DNA from: JBDTMC01 sp039934475
GTDB taxonomy: Bacteria; Acidobacteriota; Terriglobia; Bryobacterales; Bryobacteraceae
Length of the DNA stretch: 10,211 nt
Assembly (NCBI GenBank): GCA_039934475.1
Contig: JBDTMC010000284.1
Location: 1-10,211, forward strand
Direction: 5' to 3'
The position numbers and the translations under genes are program-made. The notes beneath the pieces are model-generated. The model was not told the DNA's origin and made no database searches. It saw nothing but the letters and a program-made list of their open reading frames with translations. Numbering within the stretch: the first letter of the stretch is position 1; each line of letters starts with the position of its first letter. Below, piece after piece: positions 1-5,843 of the stretch.

Positions 1-378
1 AGTGAAATCACCGATCATCTCGTCCTCGAGAAAGGGCCGGAAGTGGAGGTCGACCGAGTAGAGGGGAAATTCGACGCGGACGGTATAAATGACCTCGACG
101 CGGACGAGACCGGCAAGCTTCTCGACGCGGATTTGGGAGGGGCTGATGGACATACCGTCCTGGACGGCGCGCGCGACGACGGCGTTGCGAATGGAATCTT
201 CGGTGGCGGTGAGGACGTCTGGGCGAACGAGGACGGATTTGATGCCGCGCTGAAGCCGGAGATTGTCGAGATAGGGAGGCACCATCATAAAAAGAGAGCC
301 GATCAAGGCCGCGAAGACGAGGATGGCGATGGCGAGGCGAACCTTTTGGGCGACGGGGGACGGTGGGGCGGTGTCCAT
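1..378 (-). CDS. Small single-pass membrane protein, DUF4845-like (3' end outside the window)
   Basis: Reading the minus strand from ATG at 378 gives 126 open codons to base 1 with no stop, so the C-terminus is missing. The protein has a short polar N-terminus, one hydrophobic segment at about residues 15-33, a VPPY motif at 33-36, and then a soluble part ending in alternating strand-like segments (RVEV, RVEF, LHF). A membrane helix followed by a P-P-Y turn and a beta-rich domain resembles the short DUF4845-type proteins common in Acidobacteria, whose function is unknown. The start directly abuts the proline dehydrogenase stop (TAAATG), so translation is probably coupled and the two share a transcript. 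Three copies of a 10-bp unit (71-80, 95-104, 122-131) encode the repeated RVE strands. The reading frame is convincing; the family name is a recollection of pattern. Confidence 0.72.
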   Translation of the reverse strand, partial: MDTAPPSPVAQKVRLAIAILVFAALIGSLFMMVPPYLDNLRLQRGIKSVLVRPDVLTATEDSIRNAVVARAVQDGMSISPSQIRVEKLAGLVRVEVIYTVRVEFPLYSVDLHFRPFLEDEMIGDFT

Positions 379-1293
379 TTATTTCTGCAACATGGTGCGA
401 GCGAGGAAAAGAACGTTGGCCGGACGTTCGGCGAGACGGCGCATGAAATATGGGTACCAGGCATCGCCGTAAGGGACGTATAGGCGGAGGCGGTGGCCGG
501 AATCGACTAACTCCTTCTGCAGGTCGCGCCGGACGCCGTAGAGCATCTGGAATTCGAAGCCGTCGAGCGGAATGTGAAACTCCGTCGCATATTGTTTGGC
601 GGCCTGGAGCATGTTGGGATCGTGACTGGCGATGGCGGGAAACTTACCCTTTTCCATCAACAGGCGGGTGAGGTGCTTGTAGTTCTCATCCACCTTAGCC
701 TTCTCCGGAAAGGCGATGTCCGCGGGTTCCTGATAGGCGCCTTTGCAGAGACGGATGGGAATGCCCCGATCGGAGAGCGCGAGCACGTCCTTCTCACTGC
801 GGTAGAGATAGGCCTGAATGACGGACCGGACGGCTTGGTAACGGTCATGGAGCCGGTTGACGATGGTGAGGGTGCGGTCTACGTACTCGGAGCCTTCCAT
901 GTCGATTTCGACGTAGCTGCCGAGAGACTTGGCGGTCTCAACGAGTTGGGCGACGTTGGCTTCGCAGGCGCTGGCGGAGAGGTCCATGCCGAACTGGGTT
1001 AGTTTGATGGAAATGGTGGAGGGAAGCTTGACGTCAGCGATGCGGCGAATGGCTTCGAGCGCGATAGCAGTGGAGGCTTGCGCTTCTTCCAGTGACGTGA
1101 CGTTCTCACCCAAATGGTCGAGTGTGGCGAGGATTTTTTCGGAGTAGAGTTTGCGGCACACAGCGAGACCTTCGTCGAGAGTTTCGCCGGCGACGAAGCG
1201 CTTGGTTAAGCGCGCTGAGGCGGATGAGGTTTCCATCCAACGCCGAAGTTGCTTCTGCCTGGAAAGGAAGAGGAGCGAATTGCGGAGGATCAT
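379..1293 (-). CDS. Proline dehydrogenase (monofunctional, FAD-dependent)
   Basis: This 304-residue protein should oxidise L-proline to delta-1-pyrroline-5-carboxylate, using FAD and passing electrons to the membrane quinone pool. The length fits the short PutB-type enzymes (about 300 residues), not bifunctional PutA. Visible family blocks are SIKLTQFG at 95-102, EIDMEG at 129-134, QAYLYRSEKD at 160-169, RLCKGAYQEP at 181-190, ASHDPNM at 222-228 and YFMRRLAERP at 282-291. The Arg285-Arg286 pair corresponds to the proline-carboxylate-binding pair Arg555/Arg556 of E. coli PutA. Lys97, Asp131 and Tyr272 sit where the conserved active-site Lys, Asp and Tyr are expected. The ATG at 1293 gives an N-terminus (LSRQKQLRRWMETS) typical of acidobacterial homologues, although no clear Shine-Dalgarno precedes it. 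The downstream gene starts immediately after its stop. No pyrroline-5-carboxylate dehydrogenase is present in the window. Confidence 0.93.
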   Translation of the reverse strand: MILRNSLLFLSRQKQLRRWMETSSASARLTKRFVAGETLDEGLAVCRKLYSEKILATLDHLGENVTSLEEAQASTAIALEAIRRIADVKLPSTISIKLTQFGMDLSASACEANVAQLVETAKSLGSYVEIDMEGSEYVDRTLTIVNRLHDRYQAVRSVIQAYLYRSEKDVLALSDRGIPIRLCKGAYQEPADIAFPEKAKVDENYKHLTRLLMEKGKFPAIASHDPNMLQAAKQYATEFHIPLDGFEFQMLYGVRRDLQKELVDSGHRLRLYVPYGDAWYPYFMRRLAERPANVLFLARTMLQK

Positions 1294-1503
1294 AGGCGAG
1301 GGGCGGTGATTCCCTTCGCTCCTAGTATCGGACGGCGAGGCGGGGGAACGCTAGCGGGCCGCGTGAATTGCCGTGCGCCGGAAAAAGTGGTACAGGCACG
1401 AATTCCCCAGCGCGGACAGCATATTGTTTTCACTAGCCTACAAGGGAATGGGAATTCATGCCGGTCCCCATTTTCCAAACCGGTCGCCCCACTGCGGCGG
1501 CGG
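1294..1503. other. Intergenic region between PAP2 and proline dehydrogenase genes
   Basis: These 210 bases are the longest gene-free stretch in the window. Both flanking genes lie on the minus strand, so the region holds the end of the PAP2 transcript and the leader of the proline dehydrogenase gene. The middle (about 1380-1490) is visibly more AT-rich than the flanking genes and contains a long inverted repeat, listed separately. Beside it, at 1461-1487, is a weaker inverted pair around ACCGG with no T-tract, which is not a convincing terminator. I could not identify a good minus-strand -35/-10 pair or a ribosome binding site next to the start at 1293. No conserved ORF is seen. Confidence 0.6.
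1395..1462 (-). repeat. 13-bp inverted repeat around EcoRI-type GAATTC cores
   Basis: The left arm GGCACGAATTCCC (1395-1407) and right arm GGGAATTCATGCC (1450-1462) are inverted copies that differ at one position. In minus-strand RNA the odd pair becomes a U-G wobble, so a continuous 13-bp stem with a 42-nt loop could form. On the plus strand the same pair is a C-A mismatch, so the structure favours the minus-strand transcript, which is the strand of both flanking genes. It could be a 3' structure of the PAP2 mRNA, an attenuator or stabiliser ahead of proline dehydrogenase, or a degenerate mobile-element remnant. There is no U-tract, so a classical terminator is unlikely. Confidence 0.5.
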
Positions 1504-2040
1504 CTAGGCGAAGATGGCGAAGGCGGCATAGCCAAGGGCGCTGCCGAGGATGGCTCCGACAATCACGTCGCTGAGAAAGTGCATGCCGAGGAGGATGCGC
1601 GAGATGGCGATGCTGCTGGCGCAGAAGATGAGACCTGCGAGTAAAGACGGATAGAAGTGAGCCAGCGGGACGGCCATTGCGAAGGCCGTAATGGTGTGGC
1701 CCGAGGGGAACGAGAACTGGTCAGGCGGCAGGAGGGTGGCCCAGCAATGCGGTTCGTAGCAATTGGGGCGGCGGCGGCCGTAGAAGCGCTTGAGCCAAAG
1801 GAAGAGGGCGATGCCGATGGCCGAGGCCAGTGCGGCGGCGGCGACGGCGCGGAATCGCTCAGCACCGCCGAAAGAAGCGATGGCGGCCAGCATGGCATAC
1901 CAAAGCCAGCCGTCTCCACCGCGGGTGGCGCAGATCATCCAGAGCCGGATCCACTTGGGCGCGGGCCAGCGGTTGACGCGTCGCATCAGGCGGTGGTCTC
2001 TGGAAACGATCGTTTGCAGCATTACGCTCCGGCCAGTCAT
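1504..2040 (-). CDS. PAP2-family membrane phosphatase
   Basis: This 178-residue integral membrane protein carries all three PAP2 signature blocks. Block one is K84...R91-P92 with the exact KX6RP spacing. Block two is P112-S113-G114-H115. Block three is S147-R148...H154...D158 with SRX5HX3D spacing. In this family His154 is the nucleophile and His115 the acid/base. About five hydrophobic segments surround these motifs. The family dephosphorylates lipid phosphates such as phosphatidate, phosphatidylglycerol phosphate or undecaprenyl diphosphate; the substrate cannot be read from the sequence. Its ATG overlaps the PHP gene stop as ATGA (2037-2040), so the two are translationally coupled. With a diacylglycerol-glycosyltransferase-like gene divergently placed upstream of that operon, phosphatidate phosphatase activity is attractive but inferred. 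An internal Met7 is a possible alternative start. Confidence 0.92.
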   Translation of the reverse strand: MTGRSVMLQTIVSRDHRLMRRVNRWPAPKWIRLWMICATRGGDGWLWYAMLAAIASFGGAERFRAVAAAALASAIGIALFLWLKRFYGRRRPNCYEPHCWATLLPPDQFSFPSGHTITAFAMAVPLAHFYPSLLAGLIFCASSIAISRILLGMHFLSDVIVGAILGSALGYAAFAIFA

Positions 2041-2924
2041 GCTGAAACCTCGGTCTCAGCCTTTAACATCCACTCGACGGTGTTGCCGATCTCGTGAGCC
2101 CGGGAGTTCGCAACGAGGCGGAGCCAGCGATCCGCGAAGTCTGCTTCTAATCCATAGTGTACAAGAGTGACGAGGGGAACGGCCAGAGCGAAGGGGGCCA
2201 ACAAGACCGTCAATGGCCGTTCTTTCATCATATTGATACAGATCTGCAACACTTCGGCAGTAAGTTTGACGTAATTGCCAGAGGAGCCATCAACAATACC
2301 CTGTCCGCGGCGGACACCGAGTAAGAACTCTTCCTTAGTGGAGGCGCCGGGAACTTCCGTATATACCGAACCGACGTTGCGCAGGGTGTGAGCGTCGCTA
2401 CCGCCGATGGGAGATTTCCCCATCCAACGGGCCACATGGCTGGCATTGCGATTGGACCGCGGCAGCATGGCGCCGTTCTTTACTTCAAAGGCGGGGAAGT
2501 GACGTTCAAACCATTCGAAGTCGACGATCTCACGACGCCCGGTGAGTGATGAGAATACGTGGTTGATGCTAAAAAACAGATCCTGTTCGCACAGGTAGGC
2601 AAGCAGGGAGGGAAGATCGTCGCGCCTGCGTTGCAGTTGAATATGATGGCGATCGTCGATGTCGTAGACGCCGACGTGGATCTCCGTGCCGCTGGGCATA
2701 TGGCAAGTGACTTCTTCGCTGAGGAAGAAATCGGGCTTGGATCGCAGTTCTTCGGCCGCGCCGATGGAATCATGGTCCGTGATGGTAACCAGGCCCATGC
2801 CCTGGCGCTTCAGTTTCTCGTAGACATCGAGAGGCTGGCTATAGCACTCGCGGCAGAAATACCGAGCCACGGGAACGGTGCACATCCCGGAGTGGACGGT
2901 GTGAACATGCAAGTCGCAGCGCAT
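2037..2924 (-). CDS. PHP-domain metal-dependent phosphoesterase with C-terminal membrane segment
   Basis: The 295-residue product has the PHP motifs in order: H6-x-H8 (DLHVHT), D50-H51-D52 (TDHDS), E70/E71, H83, N121-H122 and G174-G175-S176-D177-A178-H179. These are the metal ligands of PHP phosphoesterases, so a bi- or trinuclear site is probably intact. A Cys-rich insert follows the first motif (Cys15, Cys24, Cys27, with CREC at 24-27). After the PHP domain, about residues 237-257 are strongly hydrophobic and probably anchor or dock the enzyme at the membrane, followed by about 35 polar residues. Known substrates of the superfamily range from histidinol phosphate to nucleotides; this one is not assignable. 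It is the first gene of an operon with PAP2. Its ATG is preceded by a reasonable Shine-Dalgarno (AGAAGG, about 6 nt upstream). Confidence 0.88.
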   Translation of the reverse strand: MRCDLHVHTVHSGMCTVPVARYFCRECYSQPLDVYEKLKRQGMGLVTITDHDSIGAAEELRSKPDFFLSEEVTCHMPSGTEIHVGVYDIDDRHHIQLQRRRDDLPSLLAYLCEQDLFFSINHVFSSLTGRREIVDFEWFERHFPAFEVKNGAMLPRSNRNASHVARWMGKSPIGGSDAHTLRNVGSVYTEVPGASTKEEFLLGVRRGQGIVDGSSGNYVKLTAEVLQICINMMKERPLTVLLAPFALAVPLVTLVHYGLEADFADRWLRLVANSRAHEIGNTVEWMLKAETEVSA

Positions 2925-3009
2925 AACTACCTTCTTATAACTGGGTTTGTATTACAACGGGGTGAAGATAGAAACAACATTTGTGAAATGAATGTTTTGG
3001 AGGAAAGAT
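2925..3009. promoter_or_regulatory. Divergent promoter region between PHP operon and glycosyltransferase
   Basis: The PHP/PAP2 operon leaves leftward and the glycosyltransferase rightward from this AT-richer 85-bp stretch, so it must hold both promoters unless they lie in coding sequence. On the plus strand a weak candidate is TTGTAT (2947-2952) and TAGAAA with a 16-bp spacer. On the minus strand TATAAG lies just upstream of the Shine-Dalgarno, without a clear -35. An 11-bp perfect palindrome, TTGTATTACAA (2947-2957), lies over these elements and could be an operator that controls both directions. The promoter boxes are guesses; the divergent layout is certain. Confidence 0.5.
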
Positions 3010-3012
3010 GTG
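2999..3012 (+). promoter_or_regulatory. Strong ribosome binding site that fixes the glycosyltransferase start at GTG 3010
   Basis: GGAGGAAA (2999-3006) is the best Shine-Dalgarno in the area. It lies downstream of the first in-frame ATG at 2992, so that ATG cannot use it. The in-frame GTG at 3010 has GGAGG at a 6-nt spacing, close to ideal. An out-of-frame ATG at 3008 overlaps this GTG (ATGTG) and would give a 34-residue ORF ending at 3112. I take GTG 3010 as the real start. Confidence 0.7.
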
Positions 3013-4176
3013 CGAACAGTCTTCCATCTGTTATCTTGGCCCTTCATGCGAAATCTGGATTTCATCTACTTCGACGCTGGCGCGGGACACCGGAGCGCCG
3101 CGACGGCGCTGAAGATGGTGATTGAGCAACAGAAGCGGCCGTGGAATGTCCGTTTGATCAATCTGCAAGAGCTGCTGGATGAGATGGACATAATCCGGAA
3201 GTACACAGGAGTGCGGTTGCAGGACCAGTACAACCGGCTGCTAAAGAACGGATGGACACTGGGATCGGAATATCTGATTCCACCGATGCAGGCGCTGATC
3301 CGGATGCTGCATAACAAGCAGGTGAGGCTGCTGACGAAGTTCTGGCGTGAGGGAGCTCCGGATCTGGTGGTCTCTTTGATTCCGCATTTCAACCGGGCGC
3401 TACTGCAGGGCGTGAAGGGCGCGCGGCCGGACGCCGAACTGTTGACCATCCTGACCGATATAGCCGATTTTCCGCCGCATTTCTGGCTGGAACGGCAGGA
3501 GCAGTATGTGGTGTGCGGGAGCGAAAAGGCGGTGGAACAGGCGACAGCCGTGGGCCAACGGCCGGAGCGGATTCTGCGGGCGTCGGGGATGATTCTGCAT
3601 CCTCGCTTCTACGAGCCAATTGACAAAGATCCTCGGGAGGAGCGGCGGCGGCTGGGGCTTGACCCGGACAAACGAACTGGTGTGGTTCTGTTCGGAGGTC
3701 ATGGTTCGCCGGCGATGAAGAAGATTACGGAGAACCTGGACCAAGCGGGGCTGTACATCCAGTTGATTCTGGTCTGCGGGCACAGCCAGGCTCTGGCCGA
3801 CGAACTGCGCGCGATGAAAACGCGAATTCCCAAATTCGTGGAAGGGTTCACCAAGGAAATTCCGTACTACATGCATATTTCGGATTTCTTTATCGGTAAG
3901 CCCGGCCCGGGGAGTATCAGCGAGGCGCTGCAGATGAAGCTTCCGGTGATTGTGGAGCGCAACGCATGGACATTGCCTCAGGAGCGGTACAACACCGAAT
4001 GGGTACAAGAGCGGGGCGTTGGGATTGTTGTGCCGAACATGGGGCACGTAGCAACGGCGGTGCAAGAGCTGTTGGCGGCGGATAACTTCGGGCGGTTTTG
4101 CGAGAAGGCCGCGGCGTACAAGAACCGGGCGATCTTTGAGATTCCAGAAATGATCGATGGGATCCTGAGCCGCTAG
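3010..4176 (+). CDS. MGDG-synthase/MurG-fold glycosyltransferase (GT28-like), probable diacylglycerol glycosyltransferase
   Basis: With the GTG start the protein has 388 residues. The N-terminal domain begins with a hydrophobic strand and DAGAGHRSAATAL (from about residue 22), the glycine-rich acceptor-side loop typical of MGDG synthases, bacterial UgtP-type enzymes and MurG. The C-terminal domain has VLFGGHGS (about 226-233) and then KPGPGSISEAL, LPVIVERNAWTLPQERYN and GVGIVV (about 296-340). These correspond to the nucleotide-sugar binding K-P-G-G...E-A-L and P-Q-E...N segments of GT28 enzymes. There are no membrane spans, so it is probably a peripheral enzyme on the inner membrane face. 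The family transfers Glc, Gal or GlcNAc from a UDP-sugar, often to diacylglycerol; the donor and acceptor here are inferred. It is divergent from the PHP/PAP2 operon. Its stop overlaps that of the convergent SnoaL-like gene (CTAG, 4173-4176). Confidence 0.85.
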   Translation: MRTVFHLLSWPFMRNLDFIYFDAGAGHRSAATALKMVIEQQKRPWNVRLINLQELLDEMDIIRKYTGVRLQDQYNRLLKNGWTLGSEYLIPPMQALIRMLHNKQVRLLTKFWREGAPDLVVSLIPHFNRALLQGVKGARPDAELLTILTDIADFPPHFWLERQEQYVVCGSEKAVEQATAVGQRPERILRASGMILHPRFYEPIDKDPREERRRLGLDPDKRTGVVLFGGHGSPAMKKITENLDQAGLYIQLILVCGHSQALADELRAMKTRIPKFVEGFTKEIPYYMHISDFFIGKPGPGSISEALQMKLPVIVERNAWTLPQERYNTEWVQERGVGIVVPNMGHVATAVQELLAADNFGRFCEKAAAYKNRAIFEIPEMIDGILSR

Positions 4177-4607
4177 CTGGTGTGGTCGGCGATGACCTTC
4201 CAACCGGAAGGAGTCTTCTTGAGAAGCAGGGTGAAGACACCGCCGATGTCGCCACCGGCCTTGGCGTCCCGCTTGAGATTCCAATTCCCCAGCACCCAGG
4301 CGTGACCGTTGCCAAGGAGTTTCACTTCGAGATTAGTGAACGTTGTGGTGCCCATCGATTCCTTGGTGGGATACCGCTTGAGGTAATTGTCCAGCACCTG
4401 TTGGTGGCCGCGAGTAACTCCGGCTTTGCCGATGAAGAGGGTGTTGGGCGAGGCGTCGTAGGACTTCATGAAGCCGCGCACGTCGCCGCGATTCCAATCC
4501 ACGAGGCTGGCGGCGAGGACGCGGCGAATTTCCGTTTCGTCGTTTTTCTGAGCAAACCCGGTGAATGCGGTGAGCAGGAGGAGGGCGGCGGCGAGTGCGA
4601 TTCGCAT
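4173..4607 (-). CDS. Secreted SnoaL/DUF4440-like (NTF2-fold) protein
   Basis: Starting at ATG 4607 gives 144 residues. Residues 1-19 form a clean signal peptide (MRIALAAALLLLTAFTGFA) that probably ends at FAQ, so the mature protein is periplasmic. The rest matches the cone-shaped NTF2-like pattern of DUF4440 proteins: an N-terminal helix (EIRRVLAASLVDWNRGDVRGFMKSY), the F-x-G-K...RG segment near 58-67, then strands ending in TLLLKKTPSGWKVIADHTS. Members include stress-associated and small-molecule binding or isomerase proteins; no catalytic residue can be assigned. The frame stays open much further upstream (to about 4937), but that extension is antisense to the TIM-barrel gene and lacks family character, so the signal-peptide start is preferred. 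The start lies 14 bp from the divergent TIM-barrel gene, and TACAAT 6 nt before the ATG could serve a leaderless transcript. Confidence 0.83.
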   Translation of the reverse strand: MRIALAAALLLLTAFTGFAQKNDETEIRRVLAASLVDWNRGDVRGFMKSYDASPNTLFIGKAGVTRGHQQVLDNYLKRYPTKESMGTTTFTNLEVKLLGNGHAWVLGNWNLKRDAKAGGDIGGVFTLLLKKTPSGWKVIADHTS

Positions 4608-4621
4608 GCGTCGATTGTAAT

Positions 4622-5710
4622 ATGGGAACCGTGAACCGCCGCACTTTTTTGGGATCGCTGGCCGGCGCTGGAGTAAGCGCGGCCGCCTTATCTGCCGCGT
4701 CCGGGCCAATGCCGATGGGGTTGAACACGTATTGCCTGCGGGCGATGCGATGGGACGATGCGAAGCTGTTGGACTACACGGCCTCGCTGAAATTGGATGC
4801 GATCTTCCTGCAGGATTCGTTGGACCCGAAGGCGATGGATCCGGCGCACTGGAAGGACGTGCGGGCGAAGGCCGCGCAGTTAGGTCTGCATTTGGAAACG
4901 GGCGGCGGCGGGATTTTTCCGAAGACGGCGGACGCATTTGAGCCGACAGTGGCCGGGCTTCGCAAGAACATCGAGCGAGCTGCCGCGATGGGTTCGCCTA
5001 TTGTCCGCTGCGTGATGGCCGCGGAGAGGTCCGCGCTGCCGCCGGGACCGGTGGAACCGCACATGGAGACGCTGATCAAGGTGCTGCGCGCAGTGCGCAG
5101 CCAGGTGATGGACGCGGGGCTAAAGATCGCCATGGAGACGCACAAAGACTTGCAGGCGTGGGAGTACAAGACGGTGATCGAAACCGCGGGCAAGGAGTTT
5201 GTCGGGACCTATCTGGATACGGGGAATCCCGTCTTTGTCCAGGAGCATCCGATGACCACTCTGGAAACGCTGGCGCCGTATGCGCTGACGCTGCACTTGC
5301 GCGATTCGGTGGTGTACGAGCACAAGCGCGGCGTGGCGGTGCAATGGGTGCCGCTGGGCGAAGGCGTGGTAGATTTCAAGGCGATTTTGGCGCGGGCGAA
5401 GGAGCTATGCCCGAACGTCCATGTCTATATCAAGCCGATCACGGGACGGCCTGCGCAGGTGCTTCCGGTATATGAACGGGAATACTGGCAGGCGTATCCG
5501 AAGGCCCGGGCGGCGGAGTTCGCACGTTTTCTGACGCTGGCGAAGGATGGCCATCCGTATGAGAATCACATGGTGATTGAGGATCTGGCGGGCCGGCCGA
5601 CGCCGGAGTATTTCGCGGCCGCCATTCAGTATCAGCAGCGCGAGCACATGGAGCGGAGCGTGGAGTACGGCAAGAAGGTGCTGGACCTTGGTGTGCGCTG
5701 GCGCGGCTAG
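4622..5710 (+). CDS. Tat-exported sugar phosphate isomerase/epimerase-like TIM-barrel protein
   Basis: From ATG 4622 the product has 362 residues. The N-terminus MGTVNRRTFLGSLAGAGVSA carries a twin-arginine motif (R6-R7, then TFLG) and a hydrophobic Ala-rich segment ending near residue 28, so export by Tat is expected. The mature part fits the AP-endonuclease-2/xylose-isomerase-like TIM barrel: GLNTYCLR near 33-40, LETGGGG at 91-97, KIAMETHKD at 168-176, YLDTGNP at 197-203, LHLRD at 224-228 and VIEDL at 318-322. Glu172, Asp199, His225 and Glu320 are the likely divalent-metal ligands in the Glu-Asp-His-Glu pattern of the superfamily. Tat export is consistent with a metal loaded in the cytoplasm. 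The substrate is unknown; acidobacteria and planctomycetes carry many such exported paralogues. There is no clear Shine-Dalgarno; GTG 4634 is an alternative start that would keep the RR motif. Confidence 0.85.
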   Translation: MGTVNRRTFLGSLAGAGVSAAALSAASGPMPMGLNTYCLRAMRWDDAKLLDYTASLKLDAIFLQDSLDPKAMDPAHWKDVRAKAAQLGLHLETGGGGIFPKTADAFEPTVAGLRKNIERAAAMGSPIVRCVMAAERSALPPGPVEPHMETLIKVLRAVRSQVMDAGLKIAMETHKDLQAWEYKTVIETAGKEFVGTYLDTGNPVFVQEHPMTTLETLAPYALTLHLRDSVVYEHKRGVAVQWVPLGEGVVDFKAILARAKELCPNVHVYIKPITGRPAQVLPVYEREYWQAYPKARAAEFARFLTLAKDGHPYENHMVIEDLAGRPTPEYFAAAIQYQQREHMERSVEYGKKVLDLGVRWRG

Positions 5711-5843
5711 TCGGATGCGCGGATGTTCGGGTTGTTAACTCAGCCTGTGATGCTCCGGCTTTTACAAAGATCAAGCGACAGCGTCTGATACGGTAAGAGA
5801 TAGCGCGCCGCGTCGAGCGCCCGCGGCCCAGAGGAATACCCGT
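5711..5843 (+). promoter_or_regulatory. Promoter and 5' leader of the SBBP/TIGR03437 gene
   Basis: A plausible sigma-70-like pair is TTTACA (5761-5766) and TCTGAT (5784-5789) with a 17-bp spacer, which would give a leader of about 50 nt. The leader holds a short GC-rich hairpin, GCCGCG (5807-5812) pairing with CGCGGC (5822-5827) around a 9-nt loop. The hairpin ends just before the Shine-Dalgarno AGAGGAA (5831-5837), which is about 6 nt from the ATG at 5844. The pairing is perfect but short. No terminator for the upstream gene is visible. Confidence 0.4.

Noticed and set aside
71..131. Three copies of a 10-bp unit (tcgacgcgga)
   Set aside because: The spacing of 24 and 27 bases keeps the reading frame, and each copy encodes an RVE strand of the membrane protein, so it is coding bias and not a DNA repeat element.
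43..483. Plus-strand ORF of 146 codons rich in Asp and Gly
   Set aside because: It is the reverse of the membrane protein and proline dehydrogenase end. The Asp/Gly richness comes from the opposite strand's Val/Leu/Ala codons.
574..1002. Plus-strand ORF of 142 codons
   Set aside because: It is antisense to proline dehydrogenase catalytic motifs and has no independent start signal or domain.
1461..1487. Possible terminator hairpin around ACCGG after the PAP2 gene
   Set aside because: Only about five pairs form and there is no T-tract, so it is too weak to call.
2559..3125. Plus-strand ORF of 188 codons over the PHP gene start
   Set aside because: It is antisense to the PHP motifs and extends through the divergent promoter region into another frame of the glycosyltransferase, without family features.
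3400..4284. Long minus-strand ORF of 294 codons
   Set aside because: It lies antisense to the well-supported glycosyltransferase. Its protein is rich in His, Arg, Pro and Gln with no domain, as expected from the reverse of a GC-rich gene.
4608..4937. N-terminal extension of the SnoaL-like gene
   Set aside because: The frame is open, but the residues are Pro/Ser/Arg-rich and antisense to the TIM-barrel gene. A clean signal peptide begins at ATG 4607.
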